Assembly: GCA_013995675.1 (NCBI GenBank)
Contig: VWRR01000006.1
Location: 558,001-622,000 of the forward strand
Reading direction: 5' to 3'
Origin: Cyanidiococcus yangmingshanensis
Lineage: Eukaryota; Rhodophyta; Bangiophyceae; Cyanidiales; Cyanidiaceae
Length of the DNA stretch: 64,000 nucleotides
Shown here: piece by piece, positions 42,662-53,237 of the stretch
Position numbering within the stretch: position 1 is the stretch's first letter
Layout of the letters: every line of letters starts with the position of its first letter
Position numbers and translations under genes: made by a program
Notes under the pieces: model-generated
The model's database searches: none
What the model was told of the DNA's origin: nothing
The model's input: only the letters and a program-made list of their open reading frames with translations

Positions 42662-43708
42662 ATGTCCTTATCACTGGCAGACGGCAAAGATGAGCGAGAT
42701 CTTTCAGAAAATTCTCTGGCTAACGGCTCAAACTCTTTCGCTGGAAGCGAAGAGTCAGCTGGTGCAGAAGCTGTTGGCTATTTGGAAACGGTTCACACCC
42801 CGCCTTTGAGCGCTACGCAACGACGAAAAATAGATGCGCTATCCAAGCTTGTGCAAACGACGCCAGGCTTGGAACTGACATCGACAGAGAGGTCCTGGAT
42901 GGACGAGGCTTGTTTATCCAGATTCTTGAGGGCTCGACGATATAACGTCCAGAAAGCCTACCGGCAGCTACACGAGACAATCCAATGGCGTCGAAAGTTT
43001 GGTGTGGAGCGCCTAATGCTTGATCCTGAACTAAAGGATGTGAAACACCAATCAGAGACGGGTAAACTCTACGTCCACGGTGTAGATATTTATGGACGGC
43101 CAGCAGTCATCATGAAACCGCGTTATCAGAATACTAGCGAGCGAAAAACGGCAAATGAGCAGATAAGACACCTGGTCTATACCCTAGAGCGAGCCATCAC
43201 GTTGATGGAACCACCGGTGGAAAAACTCTGCTTAATAATAGATTTCCCTGGTTACTCGTTGCGAAATGCACCCTCTATCAAGGTTCAGCGGCAAACCTTG
43301 AAAATTCTGCAGGATTATTATCCCGAGCGGCTCGGTATCGCTGTTTGTATCGATTCTCCAACTATTTTTTGGACATTCTTCGAAATCATCAAGCCATTCA
43401 TTGACCCAAGGACTGCAGCAAAAATTCATTTTTGCAGCCGAAAGGGTAAAGTGGGAACGAATCAACATATGCAGACTTTTATGAGGCAGCTTTTCCACCC
43501 CGATCAACTTGAGCTAGAGCTGGGCGGGCGGAGTACATGGCGATACTCGAATGAGGAATACTTCCGAGAACTTATTGTACCAAATTACTTGAGTGCGAAT
43601 CGCGAATGCGCTTTGATCGTGGCGTTCAGTCACGATGAAACCGAAGATGAAGCCGATCAGGTGTTCCATGATGCTTTGAGTCATTGCGATAACGTGAAGG
43701 AGAGCTAA
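42662..43708 (+). CDS. Sec14-like (CRAL-TRIO) phospholipid transfer protein
   Basis: An intact 348-residue frame from the ATG at 42662. A Ser/Glu-rich N-terminus is followed by the CRAL-TRIO N domain (DEACLSRFLRARRYNVQKAY) and the lipid-binding domain: VHGVDIYGRPAVIMKPRYQN, CLIIDFPGYSLRNAP, LQDYYPERLGIAVCIDSPTI and IKPFIDPRTAAKIHF. These are the usual Sec14 core motifs. It probably moves phosphatidylinositol or phosphatidylcholine between membranes. No GOLD domain, so it is the short Sec14/SFH class. Confidence 0.9.
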   Translation: MSLSLADGKDERDLSENSLANGSNSFAGSEESAGAEAVGYLETVHTPPLSATQRRKIDALSKLVQTTPGLELTSTERSWMDEACLSRFLRARRYNVQKAYRQLHETIQWRRKFGVERLMLDPELKDVKHQSETGKLYVHGVDIYGRPAVIMKPRYQNTSERKTANEQIRHLVYTLERAITLMEPPVEKLCLIIDFPGYSLRNAPSIKVQRQTLKILQDYYPERLGIAVCIDSPTIFWTFFEIIKPFIDPRTAAKIHFCSRKGKVGTNQHMQTFMRQLFHPDQLELELGGRSTWRYSNEEYFRELIVPNYLSANRECALIVAFSHDETEDEADQVFHDALSHCDNVKES

Positions 43709-44107
43709 GTTATCGGTGCTAACTAGCACTCTCAGAACGGATCGCTTTACACGTAAAGCACGTTGGACCTTTTCCGAGAACAGTCGGTTCCCCTTGCGAG
43801 CCATACGGTGACCACGAGCAGTTTAAGACGAGTATTCAGTCGAGGCCCTGCACTCAAGACGCACTATTTTATGAAACAGTTGACTCGAGAGTCAGAAGTG
43901 TATACACTGATGCGAACATTCGAATGACTTTTTAATCGTCCTTTCACAGGTGCTTAGCTGCCTTCTCGACAAAGTATACAGGCTCTTGTTTTCGGTTTGT
44001 TCATGGCTTTCCGAATGCATGGACGTGTAGATTGTTTAGCCAAGTTCCTTCGGATCGCTTGTTCTTGAAAGCGATGTGAGGCCCGAACACCTGGGATATT
44101 TCATCTG
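43709..44107. other. Intergenic, nothing recognised
   Basis: A 96-codon minus frame overlapping the Sec14 3' end (43514-43804) is a shadow. Nothing else stands out. Confidence 0.35.
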
Positions 44108-44643
44108 CTACCATGCGACCGCAGGGTATTTGGCTTCGATGAAGTTGTGCCAAGCCGCCGAATCGTCATCAGCGCCTCTATCAGAATGCGCGACGCAAGC
44201 ACCAGCTCGTGTTCTGAAAAGGACGTTGGGATATCTCAGATAAGTAATTGATCCTGGCGTGCTGGACTGCAGTAGACTCCATAAGGCCTGCTCTGTCCGG
44301 CGCGAAGGCCAATACTTTGAACAGGCATGCCCCAGATTGCTGGAGATGCAACACGAAGTAAGCGTAAATGCATTGTGTCCCAAGAAATCCCGTATAATAG
44401 GCCAGTTTTAGAACCAACCATCTGTCTGGAAACTTTTAGAATGTTAGTTAATGGTTTGACTGCGGAAATGTTCATCCCCGGGGCGAAAGAGCGAGCTGAG
44501 CACCAGTTGCGATTTTCCCCCAAGACGGTCGCTAAAGCGTCATGACCTTGTCTGGAACGGACTGGATGATGTCCCTCGGATTTCGCGGAACAGCAGTCAT
44601 GAGATTGCCGGTGCACACTGATTCTAACATCTACGAGACGCAC
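44108..44643 (-). CDS. Unknown protein, frame broken
   Basis: Coding-like minus sequence in overlapping frames: GMNISAVKPLTNILKVSRQM, then LAYYTGFLGTQCIYAYFVLH (hydrophobic, probably membrane) and ARINYLSEISQRPFQ. No ATG begins the first frame, which opens at a GTG at 44643. Not recognised. Confidence 0.3.
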
Positions 44644-45713
44644 TCATGCTCGCTAAGATGCTTCCTCGCAGGCTTTGCCTAAGGCATCGGCGATTCGCGT
44701 TCTCTCTACGACCTAGTGTTGTGCATGAATATTCCGACGGCATACCATTTCCAAAGATGAATGCATTCACGAATGCGAAAGCAAAGAAGCTCTAGGGGCT
44801 CTAATCGATTTCCCCAAAGGAAAAGGACCAAACCTAAACGTTGGCAAATATGCTCCTCTAACCGTAGCATGGCTAGAATACAAGACTCCACTCCATTTGA
44901 AAATATATGACTCCGGCAGTCGTTGGATATGACTCTAGTGAAGAAAAGCACATTTAGATTTGAATTCTTTTGTGGAAGGGTCATTGCTTTTCGAAATCTG
45001 GTGGGGAATATAGGCCGAGAGATGGAACATTTTGCTCAAGGGCAGCTCCGTACGAGCGTGGCAATCGTCTAGCTGCGGGCTGATCGAAATCTATTACAGT
45101 GGCACCCTTTTTCTAAAAACGCAAGGTTCATTTCGAAATTTCCACCACGGTGATAAGTTTTGATTAGAGTAACCTGATTTTATCGCTAACCGTCGAGATA
45201 CCGAGACCTACTTGCGTTTCAAATGGGCTTCTGGTCTTGTACTGACGAACTAAGCATTCTCTTCGAATAGTCCAAAGTTGGATGGTTCCGGAAGCTTCAG
45301 TAGACCCAATGCCGTCGTTTTGAGCCTGCTCTGCATCGTTTGTATCCTTTTTGACTAGCATTGCATTCATGGTATCTTAAAGGTCATTCGTATCGGTGCA
45401 CCAGCTCGCGATGAGACAAGAGCAACTAAGTTGGTCTGGAATGCAGCTCTACTCGCTGCAGCTAGGCGAAGCCAATGGTCATTCGCTTCTCGGAATTTAC
45501 AGTGCTCTAGCGAATCGGAAGTCCACAACCGGCATCTCTACAAAGGATACATCGACTGCACATGCCCCACCGCATTTTCCAGCAACTCTGAGGCAGCGTT
45601 AAGCTAGCTCCCGTCGATATACGATTCTCCGATGAGATGCATCTACATGAATTCCTTGAGTGGCATGTTCCTAAAGTCGATAGCTCCTATGAAGCTCTTG
45701 CGTTACCTCAACA
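44644..45713. other. Long stretch without a convincing gene
   Basis: ATG-started minus frames at 44706-44984 (92 codons) and 45164-45370 (68 codons) are unsupported. No repeats or RNA genes recognised. Confidence 0.3.
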
Positions 45714-45989
45714 CTATCGTTTTCGCATGTAGTACAAACGCTTCAAGTGATACATGATTGTGCTCTTTGGTTTTTTGCTGTTGGCCTCACCAACACCACG
45801 CTTCGCTCGGGCAAGGCACTCTTCAAGTGCTGCCTTATCCTTTCCACACGCAGCTTCGTTGAACTCGTTAGCACCGAGGCAGTGAAGAAAACTAACTAAC
45901 TCCGAGTTGCAAGCTGGTCCCGGCTTTACGAATCGCTCAATTTGGGACCTTTTGGGCAGTTCTAGTTCGTCTAAGCGCACCTTGCCCAT
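45714..45989 (-). CDS. MRP10: Mitochondrial ribosomal small-subunit protein mS37 (MRP10/CHCHD1)
   Basis: mS37 is a twin CX9C protein of the mitochondrial small ribosomal subunit, imported through the Mia40 route. The 91-residue frame from the ATG at 45989 has both CX9C pairs: CNSELVSFLHC and CGKDKAALEEC. The end STIMYHLKRLYYMRKR matches the yeast Mrp10 tail, in which a YHL..LY segment contacts the ribosome. Length fits the family. This small intact gene stands alone between two long gene-poor stretches. Confidence 0.88.
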   Translation of the reverse strand: MGKVRLDELELPKRSQIERFVKPGPACNSELVSFLHCLGANEFNEAACGKDKAALEECLARAKRGVGEANSKKPKSTIMYHLKRLYYMRKR

Positions 45990-47174
45990 TGCGGCACTGC
46001 AAGACCGGAAAACGGCCCACCCGAGAAATCAAAACAGCTGGAATCACCAAAGGCCCTGATGCAATCAGGCGACACTTTTCACCTGACAGGCTTTCTACGT
46101 GTCCGGCGCTGCGAGACTGTGCAAATAGGTTGTGCTGAAAAACACTTTCGTTCCACGAGAGCCGCGTCGCAGGTTATCGATCGTCCCCTATGCTGGGGCA
46201 AGGCGTCGCCGGAGCAATTTCGGACCGGCGGCAAACACTTTAGATTTCTCTCGCTGAGAATGATTCTTCTCTCAGATTCTGTGATATGATGAACGGGAGC
46301 GATCAGGACTGCGTGTCTGAGGAGCGGTACGCCCTGTGAGAAGCATGTTGGCGTGGTTTGTTCCACGCTGGCATGGAAGGCCGCGAACCTCGAGTTCTGA
46401 TCCAGTTTCTGGAAATCCCCCAGCCACCTCGCTGATCGTTAGGTGTGTCTTCCCCCCACGTGAGGCCTGTTGCTTTGAGCGGCCAGTGCCTTGGGGCTCA
46501 AACAGTTACATAGATGATCGGAGCGAGTTACGGGTAGCTCTCCTTCAACCTTCCAGTTGAAAACCAGAAAAATAAGTGGAGCTACTGACCTGTTTCACAT
46601 CTATTACAGCTCGCTGTTTGGTTCACGATCCACCCAGCATGATCCGTATCATTACCGCCACTTTCTGCTATGTCCAGCGAAATTTTTCCTTTCGAGTACC
46701 AAGCTACAAGTATACATGAAGCGATCCAGCTGTTTGGGGACCTTCGACCACGCTCATGACAGCGCCCTGTCTGGCTCCTTCGAAATCCGTCGTAACTTTT
46801 CGCCGAATATAGAGAAGAAGTAGGTACTGATTCGAGAGTATCCGGCAGGTTTTCTCATTTGCTTGCGTGATCGGGGCTAGCTTTGCTTTTCCGGCTCTGA
46901 GAATATGCTCTGGATTATCGCGCACGCGCGCTTGTGCGAGTCACAAGACTTGTGTAGCGCATGCGTATGTCAGAGGGGCATTGACTCCGTCACGAATAGC
47001 TCACAGGCATTCATGCCGGACACTATCACTCCGGTGTACTTGAAATGGACACATAGCACTGACGAGAGATTCAAGAATACGTCAGTATTGTATTAAAATC
47101 CTGCAATGCATTCCGAAAAGCCCCAGCTCCGGTCGATTCCTTTTTGATACTCAGTAGATTGTTTTTTATAGATT
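45990..47174. other. Long stretch without a convincing gene
   Basis: About 1.2 kb between divergent mS37 and MTHFR 3' sequence. Only short frames (for example 46059-46289 plus, 46079-46366 minus). No RNA gene or repeat recognised. Confidence 0.3.
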
Positions 47175-49103
47175 TCAGCCTACTCGTGCGAAAACCTTAA
47201 AAATATCGCCACTGACAAAATTGTTATCGACCACATTCACCAACCAATAGGTGTCGTGGATATGTTCGATGAGCGCCATCGTGCGCTTCTCCCCCGGGGT
47301 TCCGCTCTGTGCGTCGTATACAGATGCCCAGTTCTGCTTCCACAGGGCAAATGCTTCCTTGCTCCAGGCCTTGAAACTCTCGGGGCATACAACAGTGGGT
47401 TGTAGAACTTCACGATCGGGGAATATACCCCAAGTGACTGCATTGGTCCGCGGCCTTTTCACGTTCGTGCGAGTCTCACCATTCACATTGATGGCGTACA
47501 CTGAAAGAGAGCCGAACTCGTTGCTGTTTTGTCGAACAACTTCAAAGAGTTGTTCCATTCGCTCCTTGGAGCAGAAAAATTCAATGTACGCCTTCTGATA
47601 AACGTAGCCGCCAGGGCCGCCCCAGCCTACCGTCACATCCGTGGACGGAGCGCAGTTCACCCGCGGCTGTGAGTTGATCGTAAAGAACCCTTGCCAGTTC
47701 AAACGTTCAAGCCCAGCGGATATCCACTTGGTCTCTTCCGCAAGTGGCTCTGCGGCCCAGGGAAAAGGAGCGTTCGCTTCGCCCCGGACATATTTGACAA
47801 AGACTGCTGCAATGTCATTCATATTTTGGGGAGTACCTAGCGCTTTTCGAATGCGTTCTCGTTGTTCCGATGTGTAGAGGCCGCCACCGCCAAGCAAATG
47901 ATGCTCACTGAGGTCACCGTATGCTGGAGAGCGATAATCTCCCCAGCGTCCGTTGGGGTATTCATCCCAGCCTTCGGTTCGGAGCAGATAGCTCGTTGGA
48001 CGATTCGCCCAGAATATCGGGCGCACATCCTCAAAGCGCCGACCATCGATGGTCGCTGGTCGCCAAGGTAACGAGCGCACCGACTCGAATTTCGGGATGA
48101 GACCCAGGTTTTCTAGAATCGAAACAGTTGCTTTCTCGAGGTTGAGGGTATAGAAATGAAGACCGGGCACCAAATTTGATTTGAGAATTCGACGGCACAT
48201 GTCCGTTCCATACTCAATCCCGAAGTTCTTCACGGCATCCTCGTCATCTTTGATCCGCTCCACCGCCTCTGCGACTGCTGGAGGTACATGCGTGCGACAG
48301 AAACCGGTCATGCGTTTGAAACCCGTGTATGTCTGAATGGGCAGAATTCCCGGGAGAATGGGTACATTAATGCCAATCGCCTTGCAGTCGGTGACGAAGC
48401 GCAGGAACAGGTCAACGTCGTAGAACATTTGCGTTATGATGAGATCGCCCCCCGCATCAACTTTTTCTTTGAGATATTGCAGTTCCTCCTCATAGGTAAG
48501 TTTTCCGTCTAGTAGTCCTGCTGGGTGTCCTTCAGGATAGCCCGCCACAATGACGCAGAAATGGTCTCCGTACACGCGCCGAATATGCCGGACGAGGTCA
48601 CTTGCATGAGCAAAACCGTCCTTGCACTGCCGCCATTCCTGGCCGACCGGCGGATCACCGCGCAAACCCACTATATTTCGTATCCCTCGGCGTTTCGCAT
48701 CTTCAAGCGCTTTATCTACCCTACCCTCTTCCATATTGGTGCAGGTTAGATGCATTGCTACGTCCAAACCGAAGAAGCGCTGGATGTTTCCACTGAGCTC
48801 CAGGGTTAGCTCCGAGGTGCTGCCACCTGCGCCCCAAGTCACGTCTACGAATAGGGGTTCCAGCCGTGATAGACGTGCCACCCTGTCATAGAGATTAAGC
48901 ACGCCTTGCTCAGTTTTCGGTGGGAAAAATTCGAAACTATAGAACCGTTTTCCTTCTTCAACACAAGCGGCTACTTTGTCCTTCACTTTTGGGACTTCAC
49001 GCAAGTTCAGATCGCGATAGGGTGGCGTCTCGCTTCGAGAGATCGGCGATGTCGCACACCCGTTTTCTAAAGAGCCATTCACTGGGTCCCGTTGAGGTTC
49101 CAT
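47175..49103 (-). CDS. MTHFR: Methylenetetrahydrofolate reductase (MTHFR)
   Basis: MTHFR reduces 5,10-methylene-THF to 5-methyl-THF for methionine synthesis. The frame from the ATG at 49103 (MEPQRD) gives 642 residues and is intact. The N-terminal TIM barrel shows YSFEFFPPKTEQG, DVTWGAGGSTSELTLEL, HLTCTNM, IVGLRGDPP and DLIITQMFYDVD. The C-terminal half is the eukaryotic regulatory domain, ending DTYWLVNVVDNNFVSGD as in plant and fungal enzymes. A GTG at 49148 would add 15 residues but is unlikely. It is divergent from malate dehydrogenase across 630 bp. Confidence 0.95.
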   Translation of the reverse strand: MEPQRDPVNGSLENGCATSPISRSETPPYRDLNLREVPKVKDKVAACVEEGKRFYSFEFFPPKTEQGVLNLYDRVARLSRLEPLFVDVTWGAGGSTSELTLELSGNIQRFFGLDVAMHLTCTNMEEGRVDKALEDAKRRGIRNIVGLRGDPPVGQEWRQCKDGFAHASDLVRHIRRVYGDHFCVIVAGYPEGHPAGLLDGKLTYEEELQYLKEKVDAGGDLIITQMFYDVDLFLRFVTDCKAIGINVPILPGILPIQTYTGFKRMTGFCRTHVPPAVAEAVERIKDDEDAVKNFGIEYGTDMCRRILKSNLVPGLHFYTLNLEKATVSILENLGLIPKFESVRSLPWRPATIDGRRFEDVRPIFWANRPTSYLLRTEGWDEYPNGRWGDYRSPAYGDLSEHHLLGGGGLYTSEQRERIRKALGTPQNMNDIAAVFVKYVRGEANAPFPWAAEPLAEETKWISAGLERLNWQGFFTINSQPRVNCAPSTDVTVGWGGPGGYVYQKAYIEFFCSKERMEQLFEVVRQNSNEFGSLSVYAINVNGETRTNVKRPRTNAVTWGIFPDREVLQPTVVCPESFKAWSKEAFALWKQNWASVYDAQSGTPGEKRTMALIEHIHDTYWLVNVVDNNFVSGDIFKVFARVG

Positions 49104-49372
49104 AGCGCTCGCGTGCGGCACTGCTGACCCGGCGTGGTGCGAGCGCACACCCGCTTGCGCTCAATGACATCGCACCGGTATTCGACGCACGCAGGCGTTC
49201 GGCGCCGGCTACGGAGCGTTTCACCGCCTCGATGCCAACGCACAGGCTCGAGACACCGGCGCCAGCGGCGCGTTCCGCCAAAATCAGCAACTGAGCGCGC
49301 CACGCGGATGTCTCGCCGTCCAGTTGCGCCAGCGGCCGTCTCGAGCGACGAGATCCGCCTCTTGGGGGGCAT
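48997..49372 (-). CDS. Possible small helical protein overlapping the MTHFR start
   Basis: An ATG at 49372 (MPPKRRISSLETA) leads, after one frame change near 49330, into a coding-like frame: LAQLDGETSAWRAQLLILAE, GVSSLCVGIEAVKRSVAGAE, ending at 48997, inside MTHFR in another frame. It is Ala/Arg-rich and helical. The overlap argues for caution; part may be a GC-rich antisense-free chance frame. Confidence 0.25.
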
Positions 49373-49735
49373 GGCGGAGCACCCAGGGTCCGGAATCGCA
49401 GCCATCCGTGCACACAGGAGTCACCGCATGCCACCAGGACCCAGAGGGTTGGGTTTCAGGGAGCATGCTGTGGATGTTTGCATCAGAGATCTCTGGAGCG
49501 ATCTTGATGACAGAACGCTTCTGCTTTTCATGTCCATCTCTGTGTGAGGGCGTTCTCCCTATTCGGCTCTCGGCCGCACGGGGCGGCTGGAAATGGTTTG
49601 CCGCATCGGGGCCAGCGTTCCTGCGCGGAAATGCGGGGCCCGCACCGAACCGACATGGCCTGGATCGTACGCAACGCCCTGGCGTAATACTGGCTCTATT
49701 GACTCCCAAGCAGCGGGAGAATCCAGAGACGTTCA
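49373..49735. other. Promoter region of malate dehydrogenase, GC-rich
   Basis: Long frames on both strands (49284-49781 minus, 49324-49908 plus) arise from GC richness and overlap known genes. No gene recognised. Confidence 0.35.
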
Positions 49736-50779
49736 ATGGAGAACTCGACGTACGCTGCGCCCCTGTTTCCAGATCGGGCAATTACTATAGCTGTAACTGG
49801 TGCGGCAGGGCAGATCGCGTACTCGCTGCTGCCTCTTCTGGCCTCGGGATCGGTGTTTGGGTCTCGGCAACGCGTAGCCTTGCAGCTGCTGGATCTCCCG
49901 GTCACTGAAAGCGTCCTCCAAGGAGTTACTCTTGAACTTGAAGATGGAGCATATCCTCTATTGGAGTTGCCGGTAAAATACACCAGCGTGTCAGAAGAGG
50001 CTTTTGCAAATGCAGACATAGTTGTGCTTTTGGGGTCGTTCCCTCGCAAGCCTGGAATGGAGCGCAAAGACTTGCTTGCGAAGAACGGAGCTATTTTTCG
50101 CGAGCAAGGATTGGTACTGAATCGCGTTGCGAAACAGGAAACACGTGTACTTGTCGTAGGCAATCCAGCGAATACAAACGCCCTCACCTTGTCACAGTTC
50201 TGTACGGCGATACCAAAGGTGAATATTACTGCGCTTGCACGGCTTGATCACAACCGCCTGCGGTCGCTTGTCGCCCGACGGCTGAGTTGCGCGGTGTCCG
50301 ATGTTCACGACGTTGCCATATGGGGCAATCACTCGTCAACGCAGTACCCTGACGTGAGCTTCGCATATACATCGGGGGTTCCTGTCGGGAAGATGCGGGC
50401 TGCCCTGGGAGGCGAATCGCAACTGCAATCAGAGATCATTCCCACTATCCAGAAGCGTGGTGCAGAGGTGCTTGCTCTTCGCAAGCTCAGCAGTGCAATG
50501 TCCGCTGCGAGGGCCATAGGAGACCATCTGCGCGACTGGATGCTCGGCACGGCTTCGGAGAACGAGCTCGTTAGTATGGTTGTCGCCTCGGATGGGAGCT
50601 ACGGCATTGAGAAGGGGCTTATGTTTTCGTTTCCTGTTCACTGCTACCGCGGGGGTCGCTACAAGATTGAGTCTTCGCTTTCAATAGACTCGTTCAGTCG
50701 CAAGTATTTGGAGATCACCCAGAATGAGTTGATCAGCGAGCGTGACGAGGCCATGCGTGTCGTCTCCAAAATGTGCTGA
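49736..50779 (+). CDS. MDH: NAD malate dehydrogenase, cytosolic (MDH1) type
   Basis: Interconverts malate and oxaloacetate. The intact 347-residue frame from the ATG at 49736 shows the nucleotide loop VTGAAGQIAYSLLPLL, the acidic residue closing the first half-fold (LQLLDLP), the cytosolic-type loop GSFPRKPGMERKDLL, VVGNPANTNA, the catalytic region ARLDHNR and the active-site His in AIWGNHSSTQYPD. GSFPRK and WGNHSSTQYPD mark the cytosolic/plastid MDH branch rather than the mitochondrial one. There is no clear targeting peptide, so cytosol is most likely. Confidence 0.93.
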   Translation: MENSTYAAPLFPDRAITIAVTGAAGQIAYSLLPLLASGSVFGSRQRVALQLLDLPVTESVLQGVTLELEDGAYPLLELPVKYTSVSEEAFANADIVVLLGSFPRKPGMERKDLLAKNGAIFREQGLVLNRVAKQETRVLVVGNPANTNALTLSQFCTAIPKVNITALARLDHNRLRSLVARRLSCAVSDVHDVAIWGNHSSTQYPDVSFAYTSGVPVGKMRAALGGESQLQSEIIPTIQKRGAEVLALRKLSSAMSAARAIGDHLRDWMLGTASENELVSMVVASDGSYGIEKGLMFSFPVHCYRGGRYKIESSLSIDSFSRKYLEITQNELISERDEAMRVVSKMC

Positions 50780-52125
50780 AGAGTCTCGATGAACGCTTCA
50801 AACGGATGCGCTAAAATATGTATTTGATGCGTTGTCGTCTGATGAGAATGTTCAATGTCGCGTACCGATGCAGCTGTCGGAAAGGGAGGCGCGCTCCGCC
50901 ATCCTCGGCAAGTTCTATGCAGTCTAGGGTCCCCATGGAAAGGTGTACTCTTGGTTTGAGGGCCACATTAGATGCGCACGGACGTGGAGAGAGCGTGAAG
51001 ACCCGAATCCGAGCTACGAATGAATGGTGATTCTAGCCACTACTGCTTATCTTCGGTGACACATCATCGGAATATGGCGATCCCTCTGTATGATGGTTCT
51101 CGTTTTCTGTAATAGCTTTGATGGGTCGTCAGTCGCGCATTGATGATCGATGTATACATTGCTAAAGCCCGTTGGTTTTTGAAGACAAACGTCCGAGTCT
51201 TTTTCAGAGGAGCCTTCTATCCGTTACTAGGACGACCCAAGATCATTCATCTTCTTGGTATGGGCGAGGCAGAATGAAGGAACACACGATTCCATGATTT
51301 GGCTTAGCAAGGAGCGATATCTTTCATCCAAACCCAATGAGATCGGACCGGATCTTTGCTCGATGGCATCGAATCAAATAGGCTCGAGCCTATACCGCTA
51401 TCTCACGCTCAAACAAGGTTGCCTACACGTCGCGATGCACTGTTCCGTTGGTTTTACAGGCGAAAGAGCGCTAGTTTTCAGCTTCACGGATTCATCTGTT
51501 TACTGAATAAAATCAAAAGAGATACCGTATCCGGAAGCATGACCGGTAAACTTTACGAACATCAAAAACCTCAATCTGGGGTTCTTTCAAAGATAAAAAG
51601 TGCCCACATGTCCAAGTGCTGCCTTCCGACTGCATTTGGTTCACCCCGTTAAGTCGGACTCTTATTCTGATGCTCGTCTTGGGTTAGAGGACTGGATGTC
51701 TCGGAAACCAGCATCGGAGATCCAACTTCCAAGATATTGCTGGGAAATGATTTGAAAGTCAATCAAGAATCTCTGCATGCTACAATCTGGAGGTCGACGA
51801 TATTCTCTTGAGCACTGCCGTCACAGAGCAGGCCAGCGCCTGCATATGAAGCGCCCAGATTAGGCTTCGAAGAAGCCATTTGATCACTGAACGTTTCCAA
51901 ATCAAAGGAAGCAACGTTCTTCGCGTAGGATCTCGTCGCTACTCGCTGTCTGATGAACATCGCCACCACTTCTATCTTTAAAATCCGCTCTAATCGTAGG
52001 GATTTGGGACAACGCAATGGTCTCCCGCCGAAAGATCCGGAGCGGCTTTGGTTACACTTTTCTGCAGGCTGTCTTTCATTTTTCGTGGAGTTCAATGGCG
52101 TGGCTTGCGTTGGACCTGATTGTAT
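50780..52125. other. Long stretch without a convincing gene
   Basis: Possible small genes only: a plus frame whose ATG at 51294 opens MIWLSKERYLSSKPNEIG (to 51506), and a minus frame with an ATG near 51957 opening MFIRQRVATRSYAKNVASFD (to 51763). Both read like protein but are unrecognised. No repeat or RNA gene found. Confidence 0.3.
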
Positions 52126-52765
52126 TCAATGTCCCAAATAAGAAAGCGCGTGACTGTATCTCGCACTGTCCACAGCTCCTTCCATACTCGCCCGAGTATC
52201 TTTTGCTTCCTGCGCTGCGGCTATTCTGACACCCATAACCTTCGATCGATGAGGTGAATCATGGATCTGGCCAATTGGCGCCTCAATGATTTCCTGCGGT
52301 CGATATCTTTTCACTGAAGAAAATCGTGTCTGGACGTGCCCACCAGCATCACTGATCTCAGGTATTCGTGATTCTCTCATTCGTTATCATCATGATCCGA
52401 AACGTCATTCGGATTGGAGCGCTTTCGTCGTCGTAAAGCGTCCCGTCTTTGCTGTTTGAACTCCTTTACCAGAATGGGCCTTTGAGCCTCCCAGCGCTGA
52501 CGATGTTTCAGCTCTCCCTCTGAGAGAAAAAAGATGCCTCCAATGCCACCGTTCTCTGCTGGAATTCGTGACCTCTTTGGACGCAGCGTCCATCGGCTCT
52601 TTAATCAAGCCGCGCGACCCATCTCGATGATGTAAAGATCGAGTTCGAGGTTCGAATACTTTAGAGTCCTGGTCTCTGCTTGGCTCTCTCGCAGACGGCC
52701 TGGCTCGAAGAAAACCAGGTGCCTGGTGGAGGTTCCAAAGCGCCTCGCGCTTGAGAGCCTGACAT
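52126..52765 (-). CDS. Unknown basic protein, frame broken
   Basis: From the ATG at 52765 (MSGSQARGALEPPPGTWFSS) coding-like sequence passes through four frame segments: RGLIKEPMDAASKEVTNSS, then GGIGGIFFLSEGELKHRQRW and PILVKEFKQQRRDALRRRKR, then RYRPQEIIEAPIGQIHDSPH and VMGVRIAAAQEAKDTRASME to a stop at 52126. About 210 residues, very basic in the middle, as in nucleolar or RNA-binding proteins. Homology not recognised. The frame is also open upstream of the ATG (LSLTKQVGLFPGKGAECGVV), so the start may lie further 5'. Confidence 0.5.
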
Positions 52766-52996
52766 TTCGTCTAAATTCGAACCAATTATGGCTTCAACTA
52801 CGCCACACTCTGCGCCCTTTCCAGGAAACAAGCCAACCTGTTTCGTGAGCGAAAGCAGAGAACGAAGCCTTTCGAGCTCGAGTCCTGAAGAGTCGAGGGC
52901 TTCCCACTAGCCTATGCAGAACCGCGGTTCACGCTGAAAATAGCCCGAGCCGGACCAAACTTCGACTTTTCCTGTTCCTGTTCCTCTCGTCAGCGG

Positions 52997-53004
52997 TTTA
53001 TAAA
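52997..53004. promoter_or_regulatory. Palindromic TATA element between two divergent genes
   Basis: TTTATAAA reads the same on both strands and lies ~232 bp from each of the flanking start codons (52765 minus, 53238 plus). It could serve either gene. Confidence 0.3.
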
Positions 53005-53237
53005 GCTAAAACCTAAGGGGCAGGCAACACGTTTCGAGCAGGAAAGCTCCAGTCTGGGTCGCGCGATGCTCGAGAATCGCCACTCGGGTTGATGTTATGG
53101 GCATGTCCCAGAGGTGCCGATGCACGGCCTTCCCGCAAACGAGTGAGTCCACAGCCAGTTTCTTCCTATTTGTAGTTGGCACGTCCTCTGCACGTCCCTC
53201 TTATCAAAGGATATCACAATTCGCACCAGATTGACTC

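Noticed and set aside
49284-49908. Long overlapping frames on both strands between MTHFR and MDH
   Set aside because: GC-driven open frames that run into known genes in the wrong frame.
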